A DNA stretch of 64,000 nucleotides, taken from Chersky-840 sp963811775 (GTDB taxonomy: Bacteria; Actinomycetota; Acidimicrobiia; Acidimicrobiales; UBA8190). This document shows, in pieces, positions 17,263 to 25,773 of this stretch. The notes beneath the pieces were generated by a model, which saw only the letters and a list, made by a program, of their open reading frames with translations, was not told the DNA's origin and did no database searches. Every line of letters starts with the position of its first letter. The first letter of the stretch is position 1. The position numbers and the translations under genes are program-made. Location of the stretch: NCBI GenBank assembly GCA_963811775.1, contig CAWESO010000019.1, positions 62,001 to 126,000 on the forward strand, written 5' to 3'.

Positions 17263-17283
17263 GGTCCCCGGCGCGCGGTTCTT

Positions 17284-18822
17284 GTGGTGAGCTCGACGGG
17301 GGACACCGGTCCCGCCCAGTTCGACGGCCTGGCCGGGGTGGCGCTCGAGGAGCTGCGGGGCGCGGCGCTGGCGCGGGCCGCCGCGCTGGGATGCAGCCAC
17401 GCCGAGGTCAGGGTGGAGCGGATCCGGTCGCAGTACGTGGCCCTGCGCGACGGCCGGGTCGAGACCACCGTCGACGACACCGAGATCGGCATCGGGCTGC
17501 ATGTGGTCCGGGAGGGCTCCATCGGGTTCGCGGCCACGGTCGAGCTCACCGCGCCGGCGGCGGCGGCGCTCGCCGACGACGCCGTGGGCCTGGCGATCGA
17601 GACGTCGTCGGCGCTCGGCACGCCCGTCGAGATCGCCCCTGAGCCCGCGCACGGCGACGTGCGCTGGTCCTCCCCCTACGAGGTGGACCCGACGTCGGTG
17701 CCCGTCGCCGACAAGGTGGCGCTGCTCGAGCAGTGGTGCGCGCCGCTGCTGGCGTCGGGCTCGGTCGATCACGTCTCGGCCCGGGTGCTGTGCGTCGTGG
17801 AGGACAAGCACTACGCCGATCTGTCGGGCACGGTCACCACCCAGCGCCGCGTGCGGATCCACCCCGTCGTCGAAGCCGTGGCCGTCGACGCCGAGTCCGG
17901 GTCCTTCGAATCGATGCGGACCCTCGCCCCCCCGGTGGGCCGGGGCTGGGAGTACACCGCCGGCCAGGGTTGGGACTTCGCGGCCGAGCTCGAGACGCTG
18001 CCCGAGCTCCTGGCCGAGAAGGTGGCCTCGCCGTCGGTGGAGGCCGGGGCCTACGACCTCGTCATCGACCCCTCCAATCTGTGGCTCACCATCCACGAGT
18101 CGGTGGGCCACGCCACCGAGCTCGACCGGGCCCTCGGGTACGAAGCCGCCTACGCCGGCACGTCCTTCGCCACCTTCGACAAGCTCGGCACCCTGCAGTA
18201 CGGCTCGCCCGTGATGCACGTCGTCGGGGACCGCACCACGCCGCACGGCCTGGCCTCGGTCGGCTACGACGACGAGGGCGTCGCGGCCCAGAGCTTCGAC
18301 ATCGTCCGCGACGGGGTGCTCGTCGGGTACCAGCTCGACCGGCGCATGGCGGCCGAGAACGGCTTCCCCCGCTCCAACGGCTGCGCCTTCGCCGACTCGC
18401 CGCTGCACGTGCCCATCCAGCGCATGGCGAACGTCTCGCTCCAGCCCGCGCCCGGACCGGGCCCGGGGCCGAGCACCGAGGACCTCATCTCGGGCGTCGA
18501 GCGCGGCATCTACGTCGTGGGCGACAAGAGCTGGTCGATCGACATGCAGCGCTACAACTTCCAGTTCACGGGCCAGCGCTTCTACCGCATCGAGCACGGC
18601 CGGCTGGCGGGGCAGTGCAAGGACGTGGCCTATCAGGCCCAGACGACCGAGTTCTGGGGCTCGCTCGTCGCCGTGGGCGGCCCCGGCACCTACGTCCTCG
18701 GCGGCGCCTTCAACTGCGGCAAGGGCCAGCCCGGCCAGGTGGCCCCGGTGAGCCACGGCTGTCCCTCGGCGTCGTTCCGCGGCGTCAACGTCCTCAACGC
18801 CCGGGCCGAGTCGTCGCGGTGA
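17284..18822 (+). CDS. tldD: TldD-type metalloprotease
   Basis: TldD and its partner TldE form a zinc protease that trims small unfolded peptides, best known from microcin B17 maturation and CcdA decay. The metal motif HESVGH (271-276, HExxxH) is present, followed by an ELDRALGYEAAYAGTSF stretch. The protein has 512 residues. Two adjacent GTG codons (17284, 17287) can serve as start. Its stop overlaps the tldE GTG. No peptide natural-product genes are seen nearby. Confidence 0.88.
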   Translation: MVSSTGDTGPAQFDGLAGVALEELRGAALARAAALGCSHAEVRVERIRSQYVALRDGRVETTVDDTEIGIGLHVVREGSIGFAATVELTAPAAAALADDAVGLAIETSSALGTPVEIAPEPAHGDVRWSSPYEVDPTSVPVADKVALLEQWCAPLLASGSVDHVSARVLCVVEDKHYADLSGTVTTQRRVRIHPVVEAVAVDAESGSFESMRTLAPPVGRGWEYTAGQGWDFAAELETLPELLAEKVASPSVEAGAYDLVIDPSNLWLTIHESVGHATELDRALGYEAAYAGTSFATFDKLGTLQYGSPVMHVVGDRTTPHGLASVGYDDEGVAAQSFDIVRDGVLVGYQLDRRMAAENGFPRSNGCAFADSPLHVPIQRMANVSLQPAPGPGPGPSTEDLISGVERGIYVVGDKSWSIDMQRYNFQFTGQRFYRIEHGRLAGQCKDVAYQAQTTEFWGSLVAVGGPGTYVLGGAFNCGKGQPGQVAPVSHGCPSASFRGVNVLNARAESSR

Positions 18823-20327
18823 GCGCTCCCGACCGAGGCGGTTCCCGGCCCCTGCGTTCCCCCCAGGACGTGGTCGAGCGGGCCCTGGCCGCCAGTCGCG
18901 CCGAGGGGTGCGTGGTCATCGTCGAGGAGCTGAGCGAGACCGAGGTCCGTTTCGCCAACAACACCACCACGACCAACGGGGTCCGTCGCAACCGGCGCGT
19001 GGCCGTGGCCAGCTTCCGCGCCGCCGGGACGGGCGGTTCGGGCGGCTCGGGCGGCTCGGGCGGCTCGGGCGGTTCGGGAGACGGCGCGGGAGCGGGGTAC
19101 GCCGTGGGCGTGGCCAGCGGGAGCGGCGACGTCGACGTCGAGGAGCTCGTGCGGGCCAGCGAGGCGGAGGCGGCCGGGGCCGCCCCCGCCGACGACGCCT
19201 TCGCCCTGGTCGGGCCCGACGCCTGGTCCGCAGCGGGGGGTCCCCGAGGGCCGGCGGGCGCGACGGGGTTCGACGAGGCGCCGGTGCCGACGACGCCGGC
19301 CGTGCTCGGTGCCGTGATCGCCGGCCTCGGCGGCGCCTTCGAGCGGGCCCGCGCCGCCGGCAACCGGTTGGCGGGGTTCGCCACCCACGGCGTGGAGACC
19401 GTCTACCTCGGGACGAGCACCGGCTTACGGCTCCGCCACGTCCAGCCCGCAGGCACCATGGAGCTCGTCGCCCGCAGCGCCGACGGCACGCGCTCGGTGT
19501 GGGCGGGCGCGGGGACCGCGACCTTCGACGACATCGACATCGGCGCCTTCGAGGCCCGTCTCGACCGCCGCCTGGCGTGGGCACGACGCTCCGTGGACCT
19601 TCCCGCCGGGCGCTACGAGGTGCTCCTGCCCCCCGATGCCACCGCCGATCTCATGGTGGCCATGTCGCAGTCGTTGTCGGGGCGCGACGCGGAGGAGGGC
19701 CGCAGCCCGTTCTCGGCGCCGGGAGGAGGGACCAAGGTGGGCGCAGCGCTGTGCCCGCTGCCGTTCTCCCTGCGCGGCGACCCGCAGCAGCCCGGTCTCG
19801 AGTCGGCGCCGTTCCTCGTGAGCGGCGCGTCGGGGACCGACGTGTCGGTGTTCGACAACGGCCTCCCGATCCACCCCACCGACTGGATCGAGGGCGGCCG
19901 CCTGCGGCGCCTCCAGTACCACCGGGCCGGGGCGGCACGGTCGGGGGTCGAGCCCGCACCGCCGGTCGGGAACCTGACCCTCGCCCTCCCCGGCGCGACG
20001 GCGTCGCTCGACGACATGATCGCCTGCACCGAGCGGGGCCTGCTCCTCACGTGCCTGTGGTACATCCGCGAGGTCGACCCCGTGACCCTGCTCCTCACCG
20101 GTCTCACCCGTGACGGTGTCTATCTCGTCGAGCACGGCGAGGTCGTCGGGGCCGTGAACAACTTCCGCTTCAACGAGAGCCCGCTCGACGTCCTGGCCCG
20201 TGCCACCGAGGCCGGCGCCAGCGAGCGGGCGCTGTCACGGGAATGGGGCGAGTGGATGAACCGCACCGCCATGCCGCCCCTGCGCGTGGCGGACTTCAAC
20301 ATGAGCTCGGTGAGCCCGGCCACCTGA
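18819..20327 (+). CDS. tldE: TldE/PmbA-type protease subunit
   Basis: This 502-residue partner of TldD has the same fold but lacks the HExxxH motif, as expected for TldE/PmbA. Recognisable parts are NNTTTTNGVRRNRRVAV near the start and FVSGxxGT-like FLVSGASGTDVSVFDNG. The C-terminal part includes LLLTCLWYIREVDPVTLLLTGLTRDGVYLVE. A Gly-Gly-Ser run (about residues 70-85, five GGS units) inserted after strand FRAAGTG comes from a 9-bp tandem repeat in the DNA. It is translationally coupled to tldD. Confidence 0.85.
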   Translation: MSAPDRGGSRPLRSPQDVVERALAASRAEGCVVIVEELSETEVRFANNTTTTNGVRRNRRVAVASFRAAGTGGSGGSGGSGGSGGSGDGAGAGYAVGVASGSGDVDVEELVRASEAEAAGAAPADDAFALVGPDAWSAAGGPRGPAGATGFDEAPVPTTPAVLGAVIAGLGGAFERARAAGNRLAGFATHGVETVYLGTSTGLRLRHVQPAGTMELVARSADGTRSVWAGAGTATFDDIDIGAFEARLDRRLAWARRSVDLPAGRYEVLLPPDATADLMVAMSQSLSGRDAEEGRSPFSAPGGGTKVGAALCPLPFSLRGDPQQPGLESAPFLVSGASGTDVSVFDNGLPIHPTDWIEGGRLRRLQYHRAGAARSGVEPAPPVGNLTLALPGATASLDDMIACTERGLLLTCLWYIREVDPVTLLLTGLTRDGVYLVEHGEVVGAVNNFRFNESPLDVLARATEAGASERALSREWGEWMNRTAMPPLRVADFNMSSVSPAT

Positions 20328-20392
20328 GGCGCGCTCGTCCCCTCAGCCTGAGGCGCGCTCGTCCCCTCAGCCTGAGGCGCGCTCGTCCTCTC
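20323..20392 (+). repeat. 24-bp stop-anchored tandem repeat after tldE
   Basis: Three copies of a 24-bp unit start at 20323, 20347 and 20371. Each begins CCTGAGGCGCGCTCGTCC. The first contains the tldE stop TGA. CTGAGG and CCTCAG at the two ends of a unit are complementary, so each unit can fold as a hairpin. Confidence 0.8.
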
Positions 20393-20404
20393 GGCGGCCG
20401 AGAG

Positions 20405-20535
20405 TCAGGACGCAAAAGAGCTCCCACCGCGGCGCGTTCGTCCCCTCGGCGGTCGAGTCAGGACGAGAGAGCTCCCACCACGGCGCGCTCGTCCCCTCAG
20501 CGGACGAGGGTCAGGAAGCGAGGGCCCCCACCACG
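20405..20535 (-). repeat. 53-bp repeat that includes the 3' end of serC
   Basis: Copies begin at 20405, 20458 and 20511, exactly 53 bp apart, each starting TCAGGA then a purine-rich stretch and CTCCCACC or CCCCCACC. The third copy is the serC stop codon and its last codons. The array therefore looks like an outward duplication of the serC 3' end. Confidence 0.75.
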
Positions 20536-21731
20536 TGGTTGATGCACGCGCACAGCGCGGCCACATCGTCGGGATCGATGGCCGGGAACATGGCGATGCG
20601 CAGCTGGTTGCGGCCGAGCTTGCGGTAGGGCTCGGTGTCGACGATGCCATTGGCGCGCAGCACCGCCGCGACGGCCTGGGCGTCGACGGCGTCGGCGAAG
20701 TCGATGGTGCCGACGACGTGGCTTCGCTCCGACGGCTTGCCCACGAAGGGCGTGGCGAAGTCCGACTGCTCGGCCCAGGTGTAGAGGATCTCGGCCGAGC
20801 GGTCGCAGCGGCCCGCGCTCCACTCGAGGCCGCCCCCCGCCAGCATCCACTCGACCTGCTCGGTGAACAGCGCCAGTGTCGCCAGCGCCGGTGTGTTGTA
20901 GGTCTGGTCCTTGGTCGAGTTGTCGATGGCGACGCCGAGGTCGAGGAAGGCCGGGACCCAGCGCCCGCTGTCGGCGATGCGCTGCACCCGCTCCAGGGCG
21001 GCGGGGGAGAGCACGGCCACCCACAGGCCCCCGTCGGAGGCGAAGCACTTCTGGGGGGCGAAGTAGTAGGCGTCGCACTGCGCCACGTCCACCCGCAGCC
21101 CACCCGCGGCCGACGTGGCGTCCACGGCCACGAGTTGCCCGCCGGCTGCGGCGTTCCCGCTCGGGGCGCCCGGGGCGCCCGCCGGCCCGGGGCGGCTGAT
21201 GGCCATGGACACGCCGGTCGAGGTCTCGTTGTGGGTGAGGGCGTAGAGGTCCACCTCGGCGCTCGGGTCCGCCTCGGGATGGGTCCCCGGTGGGGACACG
21301 ATGACCTGCGGCTCCTCGAGATGCGGCGCCGTCTTGGCCGCCGCCGCGAACTTCGACGAGAACTCGCCGAAGGACAGGTGCTGGCTGCGCCGCTCGATCA
21401 GGCAGAACGTGGCGATGTCCCAGAAGCACGTGGTGCCGCCGTTGCCGAGCACGACCTCGTACCCGTCGGGGAGCGAGAACAGGTCGCGCAAGCCGCTGCG
21501 GAGCCGCCCCACCACCTTCTTGACCGGGGCTTGCCGGTGGCTCGTGCCGAGGTAGGCCGCGCCCGTCGCGGCGAGCGCCGAGACCTGCTCGGGACGCACC
21601 TTCGAGGGCCCGCTCCCGAAGCGGCCGTCGGAGGGCTTCAGAGCGTCGGGGATGCGGATCCCCTCGAGGTTGCGGGCCCCGGGGGTGCCGCCGACCGGTG
21701 TGGAAGAGGTGTTCGTCACGTGTGCAAGCAT
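20511..21731 (-). CDS. serC: Phosphoserine aminotransferase (mycobacterial type)
   Basis: SerC makes phosphoserine from phosphohydroxypyruvate and glutamate (PLP). The sequence shows RNLEGIRIPDALKPSDGRFGSGPSKVR and GTSHRQAPVKKVVG, then VLGNGGTTCFWDIATFCLI. The Lys in DNSTKDQTYNTPA lies near the PLP site as in actinobacterial SerC. Length is about 406 residues from ATG 21731; ATG 21740 would add MAA. The start overlaps that of the divergent aminotransferase in a CCATGG palindrome. Confidence 0.92.
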   Translation of the reverse strand: MLAHVTNTSSTPVGGTPGARNLEGIRIPDALKPSDGRFGSGPSKVRPEQVSALAATGAAYLGTSHRQAPVKKVVGRLRSGLRDLFSLPDGYEVVLGNGGTTCFWDIATFCLIERRSQHLSFGEFSSKFAAAAKTAPHLEEPQVIVSPPGTHPEADPSAEVDLYALTHNETSTGVSMAISRPGPAGAPGAPSGNAAAGGQLVAVDATSAAGGLRVDVAQCDAYYFAPQKCFASDGGLWVAVLSPAALERVQRIADSGRWVPAFLDLGVAIDNSTKDQTYNTPALATLALFTEQVEWMLAGGGLEWSAGRCDRSAEILYTWAEQSDFATPFVGKPSERSHVVGTIDFADAVDAQAVAAVLRANGIVDTEPYRKLGRNQLRIAMFPAIDPDDVAALCACINHVVGALAS

Positions 21732-21738
21732 TGCAGCC

Positions 21739-22983
21739 ATGGCGCCCCCCCGAGAAAACGCCGCACCCGCTGGCACCGGCACCCGGTCGCGCATCTCCGC
21801 CCTGGTCGGGGCCGTGGCCCCCTCGGCCACCCTGGCCGTCGACGCCAAGGCCAAGCAGCTGCGGGCCGCCGGGGCCGACGTCATCGGGTTCGGGGCGGGG
21901 GAACCGGACTTCCCCACACCCCCGCACATCGTCGAGGCGGCCGTCGCGGCGTGCTACGACCCCGTCAACCACCACTACACCCCCACCGCCGGCCTCGCCC
22001 CCCTGCGCGACGCCGTCGCGGCCAAGACCGAGCGCGACTCGGGCTACGCCGTCACCGCGTCGCAGGTGCTCGTCACCAACGGAGCCAAGCAGGCGGTGTA
22101 CGAGGCATTCGCGACGGTGGTGGACCCGGGAGACGACGTTCTCGTGCCGGCGCCGTACTGGACCACCTACCCCGAGGTCATCGCCCTGGCCGGCGGGGTT
22201 CCCATCCCCGTCCCCACCGACGAGTCCACCGGCTTCCACCTGACCGTCGACGCCCTCGAGGCGGCCGTCACCCCCGCCACGAAGGTCCTGCTCTTCGTGT
22301 CGCCCAACAACCCCACCGGCGCGGTCAGCACCCCCGAGGAGGTCGCCGCCATCGGCAGATGGGCCGCCCAGCGCGGGCTGTGGGTCGTGACTGACGAGAT
22401 TTACGAGCACCTCGTCTACGGCGGGCGCTGCTTCAGCTCCCTGCCGGTGGAGGTGCCCGAGCTCGCCGAGCGCTGCATCGTGATCAACGGTGTGGCCAAG
22501 ACCTACGCCATGACGGGATGGCGGGTGGGTTGGATGATGGGCCCCCCCGACGTCATCGAGGCCGCGTCGAACCTGCAGTCGCACGCCACCTCGAACGTCT
22601 CCAACGTCTCCCAGCGCGCCGCCCTGGCCGCCCTGACCGGCGACCTCGAGGCGGTGGCGGAGATGCGCGTCGCCTTCGACCGCCGGCGCCGCACCATCCA
22701 CCGCATGCTCAACGAGTGCACAGGGGTGACCTGTGTCGAGCCTGAGGGCGCCTTCTACGCCTTCCCGTCGGTGCGGGGGCTGCTCGGCCGCCGCCTGGCG
22801 GGCCGCCCGGTCGAATCCTCGGCGGACGTGGCCGAGGTGGCGATCGACGAGGCCCTCGTGGCCGTCGTCCCGGGCGAGGCCTTCGGCGCCCCCGGCTACC
22901 TGCGCCTGTCCTACGCGCTCGGCGACGACGCCATCGTCGAGGGGGTCACCCGCCTCGGCAAGCTCTTTGCCACCGCGCAGTAG
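21739..22983 (+). CDS. Class I/II PLP aminotransferase, aspartate aminotransferase-like
   Basis: The protein has 414 residues with the fold-type I features GAGEPDFPTPPHIVEA, VTNGAKQAVYEA, FVSPNNPTGAV and VVTDEIYEHLVY. The PLP Lys is in INGVAKTYAMTGWRVGW. This pattern matches the AspC-Ib group; aspartate/oxoglutarate is the likely pair but other amino acids are possible. AAGCAT (21726-21731) is 7 nt before ATG 21739. The gene is divergent from serC and 155 nt before serA, so it may supply glutamate-linked nitrogen there. Confidence 0.88.
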   Translation: MAPPRENAAPAGTGTRSRISALVGAVAPSATLAVDAKAKQLRAAGADVIGFGAGEPDFPTPPHIVEAAVAACYDPVNHHYTPTAGLAPLRDAVAAKTERDSGYAVTASQVLVTNGAKQAVYEAFATVVDPGDDVLVPAPYWTTYPEVIALAGGVPIPVPTDESTGFHLTVDALEAAVTPATKVLLFVSPNNPTGAVSTPEEVAAIGRWAAQRGLWVVTDEIYEHLVYGGRCFSSLPVEVPELAERCIVINGVAKTYAMTGWRVGWMMGPPDVIEAASNLQSHATSNVSNVSQRAALAALTGDLEAVAEMRVAFDRRRRTIHRMLNECTGVTCVEPEGAFYAFPSVRGLLGRRLAGRPVESSADVAEVAIDEALVAVVPGEAFGAPGYLRLSYALGDDAIVEGVTRLGKLFATAQ

Positions 22984-23001
22984 TTCGTCGGGACAGTTTC
23001 G

Positions 23002-23101
23002 GTTGGTAGGAGCAGTTGCGTAGGAGCAGTTGCCGGTTGGTGGGAGCAGTTGCCCGTTGGTAGGGGCAGTTGCGCAGGAGTAGGTAGGTAGGAGCAGTTC
23101 C
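23002..23101 (+). repeat. Degenerate about 19-bp repeat between the aminotransferase and serA
   Basis: Five or six imperfect units of the form GGTTGGTAGGAGCAGTTGC fill most of the spacer. The AGGAGCAG element recurs and could act as several weak ribosome-binding sites, but none is at the right distance from serA. Confidence 0.65.
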
Positions 23102-23138
23102 GAGCAGGGAACGCCGAACGAGGAAGCCGACGAGTCAC

Positions 23139-24707
23139 ATGGCACGGGTACTCATCACCGAGAAGTTGGCCGAGCGTGGCCTCAAGACCCTGGCCGACGC
23201 CGGCCATCAGGCCGACGTCCAGCTCGACCTGGACCCCGATGCGCTGCTCGGCGCCATCGTCGGGGCCCACGCCCTCATCGTCCGCTCGGCCACCCAGGTC
23301 ACGGCCGAGGTCCTCGAGGCGGGCACGGACCTCGTCGTGGTCGGCCGGGCCGGCATCGGGCTCGACAACGTCGACGTCGAGGCCGCCACCCGACGCGGCG
23401 TGATGGTGGTGAACGCCCCCGAGTCGAACGTGCTCTCCGCCGCCGAGCACACCATGGCCCTGCTGCTGGCCCAGGCCCGCAACGTCCCCCAGGCGCACGC
23501 GGCGCTGATGGCCGGCAAGTGGGAGCGCTCCAAGTGGGAGGGAGTGGAGCTCCACGGCAAGACCCTCGGCGTCGTCGGGCTCGGCCGGATCGGCGCGCTG
23601 GTGGCGCAGCGGGCGCTCGCCTTCGGGATGCGCCTGTGCGCGTACGACCCCTACGTCTCGCCCGACCGGGCCCGCCACATGGGCGTCGAGATGCTCTCGC
23701 TCGACGATCTCGTGGCCGAGTCCGACTTCCTCACCATCCACCTGCCGAAGACGGCCGAGACGGCGGGTCTGATCGGTGCCGAGCTCCTGGCCAAGGCCAA
23801 GCCCGGCATCCGGATCGTCAACGCGGCCCGAGGCGGGATCGTCGACGAGCAGGCCCTGGCCGACGCGCTGGCGTCGGGCCGGGTGGGCGGGGCCGCCTTC
23901 GACGTCTTCGCCACCGAGCCCTGCACCGACTCGCCCATCTTCGCCTTTCCCTCCGTCGTGGCCACCCCCCACCTGGGTGCGTCCACCGCGGAGGCGCAGG
24001 ACAAGGCCGGTGTGACCATCGCCGAGCAGGTGAACCTGGCCCTGGCCGGTGACTTCGTGCCCTTCGCCGTCAACGTCGCTGCCAGCGAGGTGTCGGAGAC
24101 CGTCCGCCCCTTCCTTCGCCTGGCCGAGGAGCTCGGCCGGTGCTTCGCCTGTCTGAACGACGGGCTGCCCGAGCGCCTCGAGGTGGAGTACCAAGGCGGC
24201 CTGGCCTCCACCAACACCTCCATCCTGACCCTGGCGGTGCTCAAGGGCATCTTCTCGGCGGGGACCGAGGAGCCCGTCTCCTACGTGAACGCCCCGCAAC
24301 TGGCGACCGAGCGGGGCCTCGAGGTGCGTGAGGCGTCGACGGCCACAGCGCGCGACTACGTCAACCTCATCACCCTGCGCTCTCCCGAGCACTCGATCGC
24401 GGGCACGCTCACCGGGCCGCGTTCGGAGGCCCGCATCGTGCTCGTCGACGACCACACCATCGAGGTGCCTCCGGCCGAGCACATGCTCATCGTGCGCAAC
24501 GACGACCGTCCCGGGATGATCGGGGTGGTGGGCGTGGCGCTCGGCGCGGCGGGCGTGTCGATCTCGTCGATGGACGTCGACCCGTCCCGCACCGAAGGCA
24601 CGGCGCTCATGGTCCTGTCCACCGACGGGCCGATCCCCGACGCCACCTTCGCCTCGCTGCGGGAGACCGACGGGATTCTCGACATCCACCGCATCGCCTG
24701 CGTCTGA
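23139..24707 (+). CDS. serA: D-3-phosphoglycerate dehydrogenase
   Basis: SerA oxidises 3-phosphoglycerate, the first step of serine synthesis. The 522-residue long form has the NAD motif VVGLGRIG (145-152), catalytic surroundings NAARGGIVDE and TPHLGASTAEAQ. It also has an intervening ASB domain and a C-terminal ACT domain (MLIVRNDDRPGMIGVVGVALG) for serine feedback. This is the type I arrangement of mycobacteria. A stop-anchored repeat follows it. Confidence 0.95.
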   Translation: MARVLITEKLAERGLKTLADAGHQADVQLDLDPDALLGAIVGAHALIVRSATQVTAEVLEAGTDLVVVGRAGIGLDNVDVEAATRRGVMVVNAPESNVLSAAEHTMALLLAQARNVPQAHAALMAGKWERSKWEGVELHGKTLGVVGLGRIGALVAQRALAFGMRLCAYDPYVSPDRARHMGVEMLSLDDLVAESDFLTIHLPKTAETAGLIGAELLAKAKPGIRIVNAARGGIVDEQALADALASGRVGGAAFDVFATEPCTDSPIFAFPSVVATPHLGASTAEAQDKAGVTIAEQVNLALAGDFVPFAVNVAASEVSETVRPFLRLAEELGRCFACLNDGLPERLEVEYQGGLASTNTSILTLAVLKGIFSAGTEEPVSYVNAPQLATERGLEVREASTATARDYVNLITLRSPEHSIAGTLTGPRSEARIVLVDDHTIEVPPAEHMLIVRNDDRPGMIGVVGVALGAAGVSISSMDVDPSRTEGTALMVLSTDGPIPDATFASLRETDGILDIHRIACV

Positions 24708-24830
24708 GCTCGGCGGTCTGCGTCTGAGCTCGGCGGTCCTTGGCTGACCTCGGCGGTCCTTGGCTCACGGTGGCGGGTCTTGGCTGAGGGTGGCGGTGCG
24801 TGGCGGTGCTTGGCGGAGCTTGGCGGTCTG
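24699..24830 (+). repeat. 20-bp stop-anchored repeat after serA
   Basis: TGCGTCTGAGCTCGGCGGTC occurs exactly at 24699-24718, containing the serA TGA, and again at 24719-24738. Progressively altered copies follow (CTTGGCTGACCTCGGCGGTC at 24739 and onward) to about 24830. The array lies between serA and the sigma-factor promoter. Confidence 0.8.
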
Positions 24831-24863
24831 AAGATCGGCCACAGCCTGGACAAAGCTTCCGGT

Positions 24864-24869
24864 TAGCCT
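24864..24869 (+). promoter_or_regulatory. Probable -10 box of the ECF sigma gene
   Basis: TAGCCT ends 7 nt before the in-frame codon ATC at 24877. At most other genes with this box, that spacing leads to an ATG or GTG start. Confidence 0.45.
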
Positions 24870-24876
24870 TTGCCGC

Positions 24877-25773
24877 ATCGACACCGACCCTGACCAGGTC
24901 TCCGGCGGTGACGAGGGTCTTCTCGACGCGGCCCGCGGCGGTGACCGGGGCGCTCTCGAGACCCTGGTCACGGCGCACTACGACCGCGTGCACGCGCTGT
25001 GTCGGCGGATGCTCGGGAACGACGCCGACGCACTCGATGCCACCCAGGACACGCTCGTCGCCGCTCTCCGGGCCCTGGGACGGTTCGACGGCCGGAGCTC
25101 GTTCGGCACCTGGATCTACCGCATCGCCACCAACGTCTGCATAGACGAGCTGCGTCGCCGTCGACGCCGGCCCGTGACGGGCTATGCCATGGACATCGCC
25201 GACGCCGCCGACGAGTTCTCCCACCGGGAGCCCGAGTCATTCTCCCACCCGACCCCGGCCGGTCCGTCATGGGAGACGCCGCCCACCTCATCTGACGTGT
25301 CGGATGAACGCGCCATGTCCGAAGGGAGGGGAACGGGGAGGGGAACAAAGGGGTTTCGTGGCACGAGAGGCGGGCTCGACCCCGCCGAGGAGGCCGCCGC
25401 CCGGGTGGACATCGATGCCGCCCTCGCTTCGTTGCCCGTCGAGTTCCGCACCGCCGTGGTGCTGCGCGACGTGTGCGACCTCCCCTACGACGAGATCGCG
25501 GCGATCGTGGGCGTGCCGGTCGGGACCGTCCGGTCGCGCATCGCCCGCGCCCGGTCGGCGTTGGCCGCCACCTGGCAGACCGGAGACTCGGACTCGGCCG
25601 ATCGCGCCGCGGACCGCGTTGCCGCCTCGCCCGGGCCGGTTCTGGGCGTCCCCGGGAACGACTCCGGTCCCCCCGACGTCAAAAAAGTGGAAGCGGATCG
25701 AACAAAAGCGGAAGCGGATCGAACAGATGCGGCTGGGGCTGCATCTTCAGAGGGGGAAGAGCACACCTCATGA
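24877..25773 (+). CDS. ECF-type RNA polymerase sigma factor, no canonical start codon
   Basis: Region 2 reads DEGLLDAARGGDRGALETLV then HALCRRMLGNDADALDATQDTLVAAL and TWIYRIATNVCIDELRRRR. Region 4 reads LPVEFRTAVVLRDVCDLPYDEIAAIVGVPVGTVRSRIARARSAL. A Ser/Pro/Gly-rich linker of about 80 residues joins them, longer than usual. The conserved region 2 begins well before the first GTG (24988); no ATG, GTG or TTG occurs in frame between the upstream TGA (24829) and 24988. ATC at 24877 sits exactly where a leaderless start would be. Whether this is an AUC start or a sequence error is open. ATGA overlap joins it to the anti-sigma gene. Confidence 0.8.
   Translation: MDTDPDQVSGGDEGLLDAARGGDRGALETLVTAHYDRVHALCRRMLGNDADALDATQDTLVAALRALGRFDGRSSFGTWIYRIATNVCIDELRRRRRRPVTGYAMDIADAADEFSHREPESFSHPTPAGPSWETPPTSSDVSDERAMSEGRGTGRGTKGFRGTRGGLDPAEEAAARVDIDAALASLPVEFRTAVVLRDVCDLPYDEIAAIVGVPVGTVRSRIARARSALAATWQTGDSDSADRAADRVAASPGPVLGVPGNDSGPPDVKKVEADRTKAEADRTDAAGAASSEGEEHTS

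Noticed and set aside
16236..17642. A 468-residue ilvC product reading on through tldD
   Set aside because: After the frameshift the translation is Arg-rich nonsense antiparallel to conserved KARI sequence in the neighbouring frame.
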